Part shown: positions 25,601 to 39,734 of the stretch, in pieces
Numbering within the stretch: position 1 is the first letter of the stretch
Layout: the number at the start of each line of letters is the position of its first letter
Source: Rotaria socialis
Taxonomy: Eukaryota; Rotifera; Eurotatoria; Philodinida; Philodinidae
Direction: 5' to 3'
Length of the DNA stretch: 64,000 bases
NCBI GenBank assembly: GCA_905331475.1
Contig: CAJNYU010001015.1
Coordinates: 81,599 to 145,598 of the forward strand
Translations under genes and position numbers: made by a program
Notes under the pieces: model-generated
Databases searched by the model: none
Told to the model about the DNA's origin: nothing
The model's input: only the letters and a program-made list of their open reading frames with translations

Positions 25601-26540
25601 GCTAAACTAATTGTAACAAGCCGTTAGTCTGACGGCAATAGAAAACATGCTTTTCAGTAGTAACACAAAAAAACTGTTTTTTGAAATATTCAAAATTTTC
25701 ATTGTGTAGATATTTTATTTAAAGAAAAGTACAATCATGTTTCCAGTTCGCATATTCTTATTGCATAAGGTTCTTCAATAATTGCTGAAGCATTGTAAAG
25801 AAATCTAATGCGTAGATGCTATAGGGTTAAATATATATAACATCGCATAGTCACAACCATGAAAGAAAAAGTACTTGAAAGTAAAATGCAATTATCAAAC
25901 AGGAAAACTTACGAAAAATTAAAACTACTCTGAGAGTAGTCAAATAGGTTTTATCTATTTATGTTGACTTAACGGATGCAACTGCTGTTTTATTCATTAT
26001 TGATGCGATAATAGTGGATAGAATTTCGTATTGTTTCATCTGCTCTGGGGTGTAGGATATCTTGAAAAATTAAAAGTATGAAAATCTATACCAAACAAAT
26101 ATAGATCTACTTGTAATTAATAAATCTTGCTCATTGTGCACATTTATTAGGAAAATGACAAGCAAAAAAAAGTTGATTTTTTATTTTTTTACTTGAAGAA
26201 CAAAACGCATCAATAACATTAAATGTAAACATAATTCTAAGGGAATAAAATAAACTTCTTTTTTTACAAAAATGATTTAATTATTTATTTACTAACACTC
26301 ATTGTTGAACTAATCATTTCTAGATCTTTTATTATATCAGCTAAAGCTGTTGAAATTAAACCTCAAATCACAACTACTAACAAAAAAAACTAATATGTTC
26401 GAACGTTGCTAATTAATAACTATAAATAGATTTATCTAGCCCCAGAAATGATAATCATAGTGAACGAAAAAAAAACACAATAGATCTACTCTTCTTGAAT
26501 TATTTTTTATTCGACCGTGGTAAAACAGTAAAAATAGATG
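22610..26540. other. Intergenic, nothing recognised
   Basis: Nearly 4 kb of AT-rich sequence without a supported exon, RNA gene or clear repeat. Confidence 0.5.
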
Positions 26541-26546
26541 TATATA

Positions 26547-26890
26547 CCCAAGAGAATCATTCCGACAATTGTACCCAATAAGATCCTATATGGGAATCCG
26601 ATTGAATTTTATATGAATTTCCACTAAACCAACGAATTCCTATCAGATTCCGGGTTGTGGAATGACAACCGGATCCCTAGTGTCGGAATAACATTGGATA
26701 ATCATCGGATCCTACTGCCGGATTGTGACGGATCCAACGCTCGACTCGAATTACCCTCTAATGTTGGCTTGAGGCACTAATTAATGGTCAATTAATTAAA
26801 TGCTTTTTTCCGTCGGATCCGTTAGTGGTTCCATGCCCAGGAATCCCATCGGATTATCGAATCCGATATTATCGGATTCATTCACCTGGG
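26547..26890. mobile_element. MITE, CCCAGGTGAAT family, complete copy
   Basis: Bounded by TA on each side. Left end CCCAAGAGAATCATTCCGA; right end, read inward, CCCAGGTGAATGAATCCGA, so the terminal repeats differ at only a few positions. The interior repeats CGGATCC/CGGATTC words in both orientations, giving strong fold-back potential. A second copy (43596-44157) carries the same ends. A TA duplication fits a Tc1/mariner or PIF-like family; no transposase is present. Confidence 0.7.
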
Positions 26891-26899
26891 TAATTTTCT

Positions 26900-29213
26900 C
26901 GTCTCAATGAAAAACTATTTGTTTTTCAATACAATGAGACAACTAGACCATCAAATTTCATAGTAATAGTGAGAAAAATATCAATCAGTTTCGTTAGGTT
27001 TAGAAAACATCTATAGGCAGCTGTGATTTATTTGCTAGCGACATCTGTTGATTAATTATGTAAAATTAAAAGAAAATCGCAAAAGAAAACTTTTCGATTC
27101 AAAATAATCACATGAACTAATTAATTAATTAACTTCTGAATTAAATCCTTGTACCAATCAATATTTATCAACCACCTTCTTATTTCTCTCTCTCTCTCTC
27201 TCTCTCTCTTCTCTTCTTGGTCTATCTGTGTTTGTCTGTCTGCTGTCGATCCTCTTATATCTTAGTCATATAAATTTTCTTGCCTATTTAATTCTTTCCG
27301 TCTTTCTCTGAATGTATGTTCGCGTTCGAGCAAATCTTCTTTTTTTATTTATCGTTCTATAAAGACTAGAATTTTTCAGTATCCATCAGATAGGAAAAAG
27401 TCTATTTCTGGATGATTTTTTTTCCTTTAAAAAAGCATCCAACTCGCATAAAAAAGAAACGGTAGAATGAGTTAATAAATTGCATGCTACTCTCTTTAAA
27501 ATCTCTTGTGTATTTTACATATGCAGCTTTCATTTGTTCGAGCATGTGTAAAAGATTGAGTAGTAACTTTGATCAACATAAGACGTACACTTATACACAG
27601 AGGGGGAAAAGCTAACATTCATTTCGTTATATGCGTATATGAGTTCAAGATCACTTGCTTTTTTTTCGTAAGCGTTTAACAACATATGCGTATAGTCATA
27701 GTGTACCTTACATACCGAACAAGGGAGACTGTTCATTCTCTTCTGTCTCTCTTTTTCTCTTACAATAGCAATATAGATGAACTCCAAGCACTTATTCGTT
27801 TGCGTATACTTCAGTTCATTCTTTCTTTTCGTATGTACGTATATGAGCTCTAAGATTGCGTTGTTGTTGAGATGGCGGCGACATAGTAGTTGTTGATAAT
27901 ACATTGATTGACCTGAACCGATTGAACACAAAAAACCGAACCAAAGCAAAACTAACAACGTACAGGTATTTTTTCTTTTGATTTGCAGACGGAGATTATT
28001 ATTTTGTTTTTGCTCTGATCAATTATGAAAATTTCCTTTTTTTTTTCTTGTTCTATGCTTTTTCATGAGACGGAAATAGAATATAAACATAGAGCAAGCA
28101 ATTTCTTGCTGAGAAAAATAAAAAAATTAAATGTCTTCTTCCTTTTTGGTAATGTTATACAAAACAAAACGAGACAAGATGAGAAGCTCACAACCACCTG
28201 TCGTTAATGTAACATTTTTATTGATTGATTGAACTAACGAGTAAATACGATACAATCAATGTCTACTGTCATTAGACCATGCAATATGCAGTCGCTCTTG
28301 TCTATCTATATTTTATTTGATGTTCATTTTTATTCTTTTTATTCTTATGCATATAGTGCGAGTTCATTCAGTTGTGTCCTACTTGTCAAGGTCTCAATAA
28401 GTATGACTCTTTTTTGTCATCCTTTTGCCAATAATCTACTTTATACGACCGAAGAGTAGTGAATAAATTGTAAGTCCACATAGTCTTTCCATTCTTTCTC
28501 TTAGTTTTCTTTCTTTTTGTGATCGGAAATATCAAACCGGAAAAAAGAAGAGTTTAGATAAGAGAAGCTTGATCGAAAATAACGACAAAGAAAAATATAC
28601 ACACAGCTAAGCAATACGGTTCATATAAGTCGAATAGAGTCGATCAATAATGTTGGTAAAATAACATGACTTCAGCAAAAAAAAAGAACTTCTTCTTCGT
28701 TTCTTTTTTTCTTCGTCTTCTCTTGTGTCTGTTTTGTAAGCATAACAAAAGTTCTCACGCATTATTCTTTTCTTTCGTTCTTCGTCAAAAATAAGAGCAA
28801 AGAGATCGTCACTACGTCCGTTCATTCTTTGTAATTGAATGAACGGCATATGTAGTGCTAGTGATGAAGCCGTGTATGTTTTACAGCTAGCTATTCTTTT
28901 TTCTTCTCGTCTTTGGTTATACGACACAACAATAGAAGTGTTTATATGTTGTTGTGAACGTGTTGGTGACGTTCCATGTATCAACATTTACCAACGGATT
29001 ACATGATGATTTAACTTTTTATTTTATTTCATTGCATCGTGTTTTTTTTCTCTTTCGATGATTATTCAAGAAATCAAAGTGTAGATATTTGATACCTTGT
29101 ATTGTTCAAACGGAGATCAGGTTTTTTTCTGTGTCTGTAAATTAGTTGTAAAGTATCATGTATTTTAGATCGTTTCATTTGTTTTTATTCTTTTATCCAT
29201 CCATAAGTCCATC
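26900..29213. other. Upstream region of syndapin
   Basis: No coding exon is identified. The stretch holds a (CT)n tract (27185-27209) and a strong hairpin (28808-28863). It probably contains the syndapin promoter and non-coding 5' sequence. Open frames here lack supporting splice structure. Confidence 0.45.
28808..28863. repeat. Imperfect hairpin (stem about 16-18 bp)
   Basis: CCGTTCATTC and GAATGAACGG form a perfect 10-bp stem around a 9-nt loop. Below an asymmetric internal loop, CACTAC pairs with GTAGTG. The size could fit a small structured RNA or a tiny fold-back element. No duplication is seen at the flanks. Confidence 0.45.
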
Positions 29214-32200
29214 ATGGAGACAGGAAGCATTGAAAAAACTAATATGGAAAATGATCTTTATTTACCACAGACAGATTCATTCTGGGAAGTACGTATTGAA
29301 TATGATAAATGAAAAAAAGAAACCAACGTTCTCTTGTTTATTTTTATTCGTTTTAATATTTAAAATTTGAATAGATTGGCAAATACAATCGAGCAGTAAA
29401 ACGGTGTGATGATGGAAATAAGTTAACATCTGATCTGATTAGTATGCTCAATGAAAGAGCTGAGCTTGAAAAAGCATTTTCGAAAATGCTTAAAAGTTGG
29501 TCGAAAAAATGGTCTGATTATGTGGCCAAATGTACGAGAAAACTAATTTATTCACATTTTTTAATTAAATTTTTTCTTTTTACTTTTATAGCATCGGAAT
29601 TTGGGTCAATGACAACAGCTTGGAAGGCAATAATGGGCGAAGCTGATGCATCAGCTGAAATTCATCAATCAGTTAATGATGAACTACAAAATGATTTAAT
29701 ACCAGCAATAAAATCATGGCAAAAAACAAAATATGTTAAATCTATGATGCATATTAAACCAACTAAAGATTTCGATGAAGAATTTAAACGAGTTTGTTCT
29801 TTCGAACTAAATAATAAAATATTCAACTAGAACTATTTTTCAGGCACAAAAACCATGGGCTAAATTATATGTTAAGGTTGATAAATACAAACGTGACTAT
29901 CATACGGCAACAAAAAATCTTAAAATGGCCGAAACACAAGAAAGTAATTCGAAGCTTGATGGATCTGTACCATTGGATCAAGTAAAAAAAATTGTTTTTT
30001 TTTCAGTTTCTACAATGAAAATATTATTATTTTAGCGCGCTAAAGCAACAGAAAAACTTGACAAGTGCCGAAAAGAAAAAGAAGCAGCTAAAACTAAATA
30101 TAATGAAGGTCTTCAAGAACTTAATCGAGCGAATCCAAAATATATGGATGATATGAACGATGTATGTATTAAATATTATCATCGACAATGATTGATTACA
30201 TTTCTTTCTTTTTTTCTAATAGGTTTTCTCCCGGTGTCAAACATTTGAAAAAGATCGTCTTGTTAAATTTCGAGAATTCTTCGGTGCCACTGAAAAATGT
30301 CTTGATCTAAGCCATCGATTACAGTATGTCAAAGTATATCTCATTAGATTCGTGCTTTTTTCTGTCTATAAGGATTTGTTATGTTTTGCATACAAAATTA
30401 ATCTTACTTTTCAGTATTAATTAATGAATTAATAATATTTGCGTGTTTGTTTGTTTATTTTAAAGATCAGCAAATTTTCAACAATTTTCTCAAATTATTA
30501 AAAATTGCGATGCTGATAAAGATTTAATATGGTGGTCGGAAATATATGGTGCCGGTATGAAAATGAATTGGCCTACATTTGAGGTATGTTAGTCTTGCTT
30601 ATGTACTGATGAAATTTTCTTCTATGTCAATAATGCTTCTTTCTTGAATTGATCTATTTCTATTCTTTGATTACGAAATAAGAAAAAAAAAAGAAAACCT
30701 TGTTAATCTTGCTTCTACTTTTCGATTATACACTCTTTACTACTACTACTTCTACTACTACTCGTCCTTAGGAATCAACAAATCTAGTTCATCAGCAACA
30801 ACAAAATCGTTTTTCTCATTGTGCTAATGATTTATCAATGGGTAATGATACGTATAATCGTCGACAATTAGCACATTTTGTTAGTCAAACAAGTGCGACT
30901 GTTGCATATGATACACGAGTATTGGTTGTCGATTCTTATGCAACTATTCGTCGATCGATGCGACGAACAGCTGCTGTTGTTACACGCGTTCGTCGAGATC
31001 TTGCCAAGCGTGAAGTAGATTATAAATATATTTAAAATTAGGCTCCCACTTATAGATATAAAACTTATATTGGTTACTTTGCGTATATTTTTGCACTCTT
31101 ACTGATAATATCTGTTTTGTTTTTCGTTTTCTACTTTGGGTATCGATAGGTTTTACTATATTTATTCTTTACTTATCTTATTTTACTATATAGTTTGGTT
31201 CTTTGGTTTGTTTTTCTATCGATCTTTTTTTTTTTGACTAACTAATATTGACGTTATATATTATAAACATAGAAATTTTCTGCTACTAACTGACGAAACG
31301 TCTATGTTTATTTATGTATATATTGGATTTGTTTTAGGAATATACGGAAGCACAACGTACACTTTCTCGTCGTGCTAAAGGCGATCTTGACAAAGAAAAT
31401 CCAGTTGTTGTCACGGCTATTCGATCAAATACTAATCCATCATCAAATATTGCACCCGTTGATAATCGATCATCAACTAAGTAAGACAATTTTCATATTC
31501 GAATTCTATTTGGCAAAGAATAAAACATTAGCTTTGAGTTTAAATTGTATGCGTTCAATTTGTTTTCTTATTTCGAAACTCTATAATTTTATTTCCTTAT
31601 TCTCTATCAGCAATGCTGCATACAACGAAGAGGCTGAGTCAGCATCAGCTTTGCCCTATACGGCGGCCTATCAACCGACTTCAGCTCCACCTGACGTATC
31701 ACCCAGTTGGGCCGCTAATTCTTGGACAAATGAGTAGGTGTTCATCATCATCTTCATTAATATATATTCAATTTGTCTCGTTCACCAGTATGTTTTATGT
31801 GCTTGTTTCCTCTGTTGTCTAGTAATACTACGTCATCAATTGATTTATCTTGTTTTGGATATGAATTGCTTTGACGAAGAACATTCTTTCAATGAGAAGG
31901 ACTATAATTGATTTTAAAATGAATATAAAAGCATCGACAAGTATTAACAAAACAGAAAACTTTGGGTAGAAAGAATATAAATAGAAAAAAAAAAGAAAGA
32001 AGTAAAGAAAACTAAAGATATGTTGCATTTACTTGCTTTGCGTGTTTCCTCATTTGTTTTTGAGCATTGACAGAAAGACATTTCCATTTTTTTTCTTAAT
32101 CTCATTTATCATTAATCGACAAAGGTCATGTTTTATTAAAAAAGAATGGGAATTCGCTCATCGGATGATGCTATGCTAAGCTTTTTACTATTTTATTTTG

Positions 32201-32787
32201 CAATGCAATATCTAAAAAAACAATTTTATTTATTTATTGTAACTGTTACAACAGTTGATGCATGCTTTTTGTATGATGTTTGTTATATGCATATTTAATA
32301 AAATATATGTTTTAAAATATTTATGATTTTAGTTATGGAGCAGGCACAAGTAATAATGGTCATTCATCGTTACCAGCATATCCAACAAATAGCATACCAG
32401 CTTACCAAACATCATATCCACCAACAGCAAATCCATTTTATGAAGAGGATGATATAAATAACGGAGATTCATTATCATCATCTCATCAACCGTTGCATCA
32501 ATCACCAACATCAGCAGAAGGTTCTTCACTTGATAGTAGTGCCGGTGTATCTGTTCGAGCTCTGTATGATTATGATGCACAAGAGGAAGATGAACTCTCA
32601 TTTAAACAAGGTTAGTTCATTATATATATATTCTATTTTTCTTTATATATGTTCTTTATTTTTCTTCTGATCTCTTTTAGGTGATATATTTACAAAAATA
32701 GAAGATGAAGATGATCAAGGTTGGTGTAAAGGACGTGTTGGTAATCGAATAGGCCTTTACCCGGCTACTTATGTCGAATCCCTCTAA
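29214..32787 (+). CDS. Synd: Syndapin / PACSIN (F-BAR and SH3 protein)
   Basis: Twelve exons: 29214-29288, 29375-29531, 29592-29791, 29844-29981, 30036-30161, 30223-30323, 30466-30583, 30772-31014, 31338-31480, 31611-31733, 32333-32610 and 32681-32787. All are GT-AG with matching phase; 602 residues. The F-BAR domain (about 18-305) has the PACSIN signatures [38 protein letters not shown] and [11 protein letters not shown]. An NPF motif (508-510, NPFYEEDD) fits EHD-protein binding, and an SH3 domain (549-602, [15 protein letters not shown] ... [11 protein letters not shown]) ends the protein. Syndapins are known to bend membranes and link dynamin and N-WASP to endocytosis and actin. The linker (306-545) is longer than in vertebrates and includes an Arg-rich, helix-like segment (residues 306-386). 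The donor after exon 8 (GTAGAT) is weak. Confidence 0.95.
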
Positions 32788-32789
32788 GA

Positions 32790-35700
32790 ACAAATGATCT
32801 GATTTGCTTCTTGCATTTTTATTTTTATTTTTTTTTGTCGTCGTGTTGATTATTTGTCTCCCGATTGCGCACACTTTGTCCATTTGAACAGTAGTAGTAC
32901 CAAATACGATTACGTTCCTGCACACACACATATATATATATATATGTATGTATGGATGTGTGTGTATCTTGAACATATTTCTTGTTGTGTTTCTTTTTCC
33001 GTGTGCCTTTCATTCCAATTGTGTATTTTCAGTTTTTTTCTGTAGTTAACATCGAAAAATCATTGTCTGTACAAAAGGAATCTCTTTTCTTTCTCTACTC
33101 TTCGTTATATCTTCTTTTTATTTATTGTTATAAAAACATTGTATAGATACATTTGTCTCTCTATTTGATCTCTTTTTCTTTTAACGTCGCTGACTAGTAT
33201 ATACATTGTCTCAGCCTTTTTCCTTAAAACTATTACTTCTCTTTTGTTAAATCTCATATTGTCTTCGCTCTTATGCGTCACCTTACTTTGCGCCTACTCT
33301 TTAGTTCATTCCGTTCAAACGCGTCTGTCCTTTTTTTGTATTTAAAAAAAAAACCCGAGCTAAACAAATATAAATACTTATGCGTAGTTCATAATTGATT
33401 AGCTATTAACAAATCTGGCAAGAACTAATCTTACAAAAATTACACATTGAATTTTAAGATAAATGAATTCATTAGGTAGATGAAGTAGATCTGAACGTTC
33501 GTTTTATTTATTTTTGAATAATATTTATTTGTCATACCCATTTACCATGATTTATTAGATATTTCTATTTCTCTTCTATTTTTATAGTACTTCCATGTCA
33601 TAAATCTTGGCATGCTGCACTCAAATCATGTTGAGAACTTTTTTGGTCAAAAGAATTAATATTTTTTTATGACATGCTTATTGTTTGAGTATATCACATT
33701 CCGTTTTCTGTCTATGGAAATTATCACGATCAAAATGATTATTAATAAAGATTGCTATTACATTGTGTTATTATTGAAAAAATAAAGTAATATAGTTTGT
33801 ATGCGTAAAGATATAGTCATGATCCTATTAAGCAGTGTTATCGTCGTTTTCAATTAAACCCAAATTTATCTTAAAGGGGTTTCTCTACATTGATAAAAAA
33901 TTCATTATCATCAGAAATATGAGCTCGATACAAAAACGTATACCCTGAAGTGTTCATTTGAAATATTCATTAGAAAACATTTGAGCTTTGACCTAGCTCT
34001 GCAGGCATGTATTTCGAATTTCTCAAATTTTCTATGATAAAATTCTTAAATGAATTCAGGCAAATCGCCATGAGAACTTCAATTTCTATTAACTATATAT
34101 ATATTCAAGCACAATTCTAGGGCAATCGATGAGTTTTTGCCATTAATATATACATCATTAAAATTCCATGTTGATATCTACAGATAGATAAATAAAAAAT
34201 AGCTATAGTTTACGGATTCATTGTCACATATTCTTCGTTTCAATCGGATTTGATCTAGGTAGTAGAATACTGTTCGATTTATTTATGAAGAGCGTCATAT
34301 TAATTTCGATGAGAAAAGAACTTTTTTAACTGAACTGAAATTTGTTAGTGAATTTCATCTTATTGCAACAGCTTTTGTTATGTACTAAAGTTCTAAATAA
34401 ATAGCTCATTCGGAAAAGAAGTTTTATTCAGTCGTATACTTCGATGCATGGTAAAAGAATTCATGCATTAACAGTTTAGTTATGGTCTAGCTCGCGTAAA
34501 GATTTTCAAACAGTAGGGTAACGAAGGATAAATTTTTCTATTAGTCGACTTCGTTAAATCAGAAATTTGTAGAAAGTTTCATCTAAATTCTATTTACTCA
34601 CGTAAAGTTAACTTTTTTCTCAACAGGAAACATTCTTAATCTACACTGATTTACCCTCAAGTCTTAATGAGCGTGTTCGTATAATAGAATATTTTTGTGA
34701 CGTCAAGAAAACTTGCTATTATAAATATAGTTATAATGGCTTCTCTTGTTTTTTTTCTAAATGATTAATATTAGATTTATTCATTTTTTTAATAAAAATG
34801 TTTTCCGAGATCTGCTGTCTCCTTCAATTCATTTTGTTCGTATGGAAATAAGATAAGATAGAGAATAAAATGGAAATTTTAACTTTTTTCTATTGGAAAA
34901 GCGGCCTATATATATACAGTATAGAATTGTTTTTCTATTCTTTACTAATGATGAAATCGACAATAACGTGTGAATTTTTATCGGCTAGTTATGCCGGCTT
35001 GTCTCTCTGTTCCGCTATTAGTGACGAATAGAAAAAATATGCATGTGCAGCTATGCCGGTAGAAGAAGTTAAAATTTCTATTCTATTTACATGTGATGAA
35101 TGTAAACTGAAGAACGAGACAGTACATTTTCAAAGCATTTCCATTAGAAAAAAAGATTTGCTAATCTTAAAAAAAAAATTGATTTACTTTCAGAAAGTGA
35201 ATAGAAAAAAATTCGTACTTAACATATTAGTAAACTTCAATAAACAGACTAACGATGTAGATTATGAGCTATATAATTATATATTATAGTCGGAAGTGTG
35301 ACTGTTGATCTAACAGGAATCAAATGCTCACTGATAGTTTCATTTATTTGGTTCAAATAATGTGCATTTTATTTAAATATTGATTTATTAAATACATGAC
35401 ATAACTCCAACTCCGAAAACTACGAACAGCACGATTAGAAAATAGTTGTCTATTTGAAACACGATGATACAATATTGTGTTGGTTATATAATTTTAACAG
35501 TTTTTTTTCAAGCTTTGTCAACTACTATGCCACTCATATATACCCTTTAGGCTCATAGCTTTTCAGTTAATTGACTTTCTCTCGCAAAACTTTAATACTC
35601 GATGACTATGTACAGTAATAAATGAATTCAAGCTCAAATTTACTATTAATTCTCCTAGACTTTTATTTTTTGTTTTAACTCTTGCAAAGCATCACATTAT

Positions 35701-38700
35701 AGATAATTACTAGAACTACTGACTATATGAAAACGTTGATCTACCTATTGAAATTCAGTTATCCCATCATGATTGCTGGTCCTTAAACACTGAGAATATC
35801 TTCATTCGAGCTTATTAGATCTACTCGATCTAGTAAACAACAGGCAAAAGCACAAAATTTGTTCGAAGCGATTTAATTCTCATTATCTGTTCTTAAATAA
35901 CAGCAATGGAGAATTCTTTCAGGAAAGCTCTCTAATAGATATTTTCAGATCAAACTATTTTGATTAAATATTGTGAAGGATCTCTCAATATATATACTAA
36001 TGATAAATGAAGTTTCTCTACTTGTTAGACTTTGATATTTGATATTTAATATTGGTAAAGATTTCTTCTTTGATTTGATTTTATTCTAAAAGAGTTCAAT
36101 TTTTCTGATAACAAAGTATGACCGATTGATAACAATATCAGAAATATGACTGAACGATTTTGGTCTGAGATCAAGAAGTACGACTTTACTGACACATGTC
36201 GCTCATTTTTCATTAGAACCGTCGCTTACTGCCGGTTCAGTGCAGTTTCGCGTCGCTTAGCGCATTTCTAATAGTTTTTCTTCTAAATTAATATTTTTAG
36301 TCCATCAATAGTGGATTGCAACTCACAAAAATCGAAATAATTATTCCATAGTGCATTCTCTGATATGTCTTAGTTAATTTTCCTGTTGGCTAAGTTATGA
36401 ATGAAACAACTATTTTTATAGTGCCATCTTTAATAAATCGTAAACTCGAAAACTAGGTGATTGTAGTTAATATGGCTAATACCTGCGGCTTCAGCGCGTT
36501 GCAATTATATGAGGTTCGCGGTTTTGGCATATTTTGAACGATTTTCTAAGAGTTTAAACATTTTCACCCTTTCTAATACAGAAAAGAATTTAGCTGAAGA
36601 ACCGTAATTAACCGTTCGGTTAACCATCCGGTTAACTGGGCGGTTTGAGCGACACGGGGAGGCAGGAAAACATTGCCAAGCGATGGAATTCTGAAGCTAC
36701 AACTTGAATCGAAAGGTTTCAGCAATTTCATGTTATTCCGACCGGAAAAGATCGTATATCATCAGAAAATTCTGCAGACCTTCCGGTCCGGAATAACGCT
36801 TCAACGTTCCATCGATTTCGATGTTTCTCCTCGCATGTTGTCAAATTATTGAAGTGAAATATAATTTTTGCAATCGTCTAGAATTATCGACATTATTTAA
36901 AAAGATAATATATAGTAGTTAGGCTAAGTCTATTGATAAATTTCATAAAATATATGACTTTTTTTTAAAATTGATGCATGTTGACATTCACGAAACAACA
37001 GATTTAACATATAAAAACTGTATTTCTAACAACACAGGATATTATTTTATCTACTAATGAAGTTTTTTATTGTTCACGACAATCTCAAGTAGTTAAAAGT
37101 GGCATTTTCATTAAGTAAAATGAATTCAAAAAATTAAATATTCTCATAAACTCAATAGTTTCTTATAATATTATAACTGCACATTGAGATACAACGATTA
37201 ATGCTACGTTGCTGATTAACACCAGAACTCATAGCGATAGGATACATTTTACCGTAAGATAAAAGAATGCAGGCATTATTTCCTCACAGGACGATCTATA
37301 AATCAAATTTAAATCTAATTTCAGTAGTCAACGTCATGTTGACAATTAAAAAAAAAAACTTCATGCCTGCATAACCAAGTCTCAAGCATATTTTTAGATG
37401 TTTCTAAAATGTAATCATTCAGATTTAAAATGAAAAGAAACTTGATTTCGCCGTAAATATAATTCTGCGACATGAAAGAGTGTGCATAAATTTTAAAGCA
37501 CTCAATCTGAACTTCACTTGCACATCTATTGTCATGGTAAGATTTGTTTTTGACAGGAGAAATAATTTTCGATGAATTTTACGGTGAAGTAATTGCTCTA
37601 TTTTTAGATTAAGCTTTATATGAATTCGTCAATCTTAGATTATTATGAAATTGGCAGTTTGCCATTTTCCGTTAAGAAAATCACTTCTCTTGTCATTATT
37701 TTATTCCTAGCTTTCAACTAGGATTTCCACTCTTTGCACTGTTGCGTATATTAATTCTATTAATCAAAAATGAAAATGAGTAATAATTTCAGTGATAAAT
37801 GCACAAATGAGAAGACAAGAATACTTCGTTTTCATTTGTTTTTCTAGAGTACTCTCACTTAAATATGCGCTATGTTATGTAACGGGGTTGTTTCTAAAAA
37901 TTTTACTACGAAATATTTATTTGTTAAATAAAAGAAACAGTTGGATTCGAAATAAAATGTTCATCATGCTGATTTATTGAGATCAAATTTCTCAGTCTAA
38001 TCATAGAAATTAAGCTTACACGAAGAATAGTATGTATATTATCGATAAAATAAAGACTAATCATTGAATATATAACTAGAATCTATTTTTGCTCACATCA
38101 GGGAGATGAACAAAATTTTACTCAAGGAAAAGGTTTACAACACACAATCTAACGACATTGCTTTCTTCTAAAGCAAAATGCTACTGTTCTGGTTATTTGT
38201 TTGATATTTTTTCTGAAACACTTTTCGTCTATCTTCGTGAAGAAAAATATATGTAATTGATTGTAATCAGCATGATCAGATAGCTATTGTTGGGTTTGTG
38301 ATTGCTTGTACAAAAGCAATATAAGAAAATTATGCTATTAGAAAACAGTAGATACAACACCACTAATCAATATGTACACCTTTAAATTATATAGAGGTTT
38401 GTTCTTTCGTAGGTTTCATGTTTATTGTTATTCAGTTAAATAGTTCGTTATGGAGACGGACAACTTCTATTCAAGTATAAAGTTAACTCGGAAGGGAACA
38501 CTTTTCCTCATTAGAATCAAAGTGAAATTCAAGTAAACTTGGAATGGAATTCTAGAAAAAAAACCGGTTGTGAAAGTGCCTATCTATGATTTACATGTTA
38601 TAATCCATATACGGTTTTCTCGAGAATATCAAACGATTCCGTTTGATAAACAATAAATATCTCTAATGATTCAAGAAAGCAGAAGAAATATTAAAGATAC

Positions 38701-39732
38701 AATCGTATTCTAATTTATTCTATCTATCTATCTCAATACATTTGCTATTTAATTCTTTTCAAAGAGAACAAAAAAAAGTATTTTTGATTGATCTAGTTGC
38801 TTGTTACTTTATCCTTCATTCAGTTATGCTAATAAAAAATTAAACTTTGTGAATTCTTCGCTCGACCCTAACTGATGTGTCCACTATACCAGCAGCTAGC
38901 GATTATTTTTTTCTCGTACTATTATTGTTTTTAAAGTTACAATTATTCCTTATGATTTAACTCAAGTTATTTCGCGAGACTTCAGCACTTCCTGATGAAA
39001 AATAATCCAAATATTTTGATATTTTGAATATTATAATACTGGAAAATATCATCTATATTTTTTCGAAGTTTGAGTATTCAATTTAAATAAAAGATCCAAT
39101 CTAGCGATGGTTTCAAATAAGAAAACGAACAATATAATTACTTTTCAACGATATAGTCTAATAACAATATTTAATGGTTAAGTTTATCTATGAGAATGAG
39201 ATGTAGCATTGTGTGAGGGAACGCTTTTACTACACAAAAGCAGGCTGTTACGAAAGACTTTCGTAAATACAAGTCTAGAACCAGTTGTCATTCATTTTCA
39301 CACAGAATATACGTAGCATTTCTTACAACTATCTAGCAAGCACACCAATGAATGTTTTTAATTGACGGACGTCCTTTCATTTTTGATGTTTTTTCCCTTT
39401 ATATATCTAATGGTTTTATTTATTCAAATCATTCATTATGCTTATTTATTATCCACATATTGATTTTACTTGTCACTAACTATCTGGGTAGAAAGCCATT
39501 AAAATAATAGTTTCTAGCTCTATTACTCCAACAAGAAAAAACAAATATTTGCCTATGAAAAAAATATAGACACTTTGTTCGCTCTTCACATTATATCGCT
39601 GTCTGCAGGCTATTGACGAGCAAAGGGGGTAATACATTTGCTTCAATGATTTCTTATTCACAATTAAAAACAGATTATTGGTGTCCACTAATCCTTACAG
39701 ACACTAGATATGTATGTATATATATACATATA
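32790..39732. other. Long gene-poor interval
   Basis: The syndapin 3' UTR probably occupies the start; AATAAA-type signals occur near 33745-33785, after an AC/AT microsatellite at 32920-32960. The remaining 6 kb shows no supported exon. A possible transposon relic lies at 36195-36665. Confidence 0.5.
36195..36665. repeat. Possible transposon relic with inverted ends
   Basis: The left side has TGTCGCTCATTT followed by AACCGTCGC and CCGGTT. The right side, read inward, has TGTCGCTCAAACCGCCCAG and AACCGG words. GC content is locally higher than in the surroundings. The ends are diverged and I found no target duplication. Confidence 0.35.
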
Positions 39733-39734
39733 TA

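Noticed and set aside
27530..27958. 142-codon frame on the minus strand
   Set aside because: Upstream of syndapin in Ser/Thr-poor, repetitive AT-rich DNA. No domain, no homologue recognised, and the composition looks like non-coding sequence.
28607..28987. 126-codon frame on the minus strand
   Set aside because: Spans the hairpin and a poly-purine tract (EEKKKRRRSS); probably chance.
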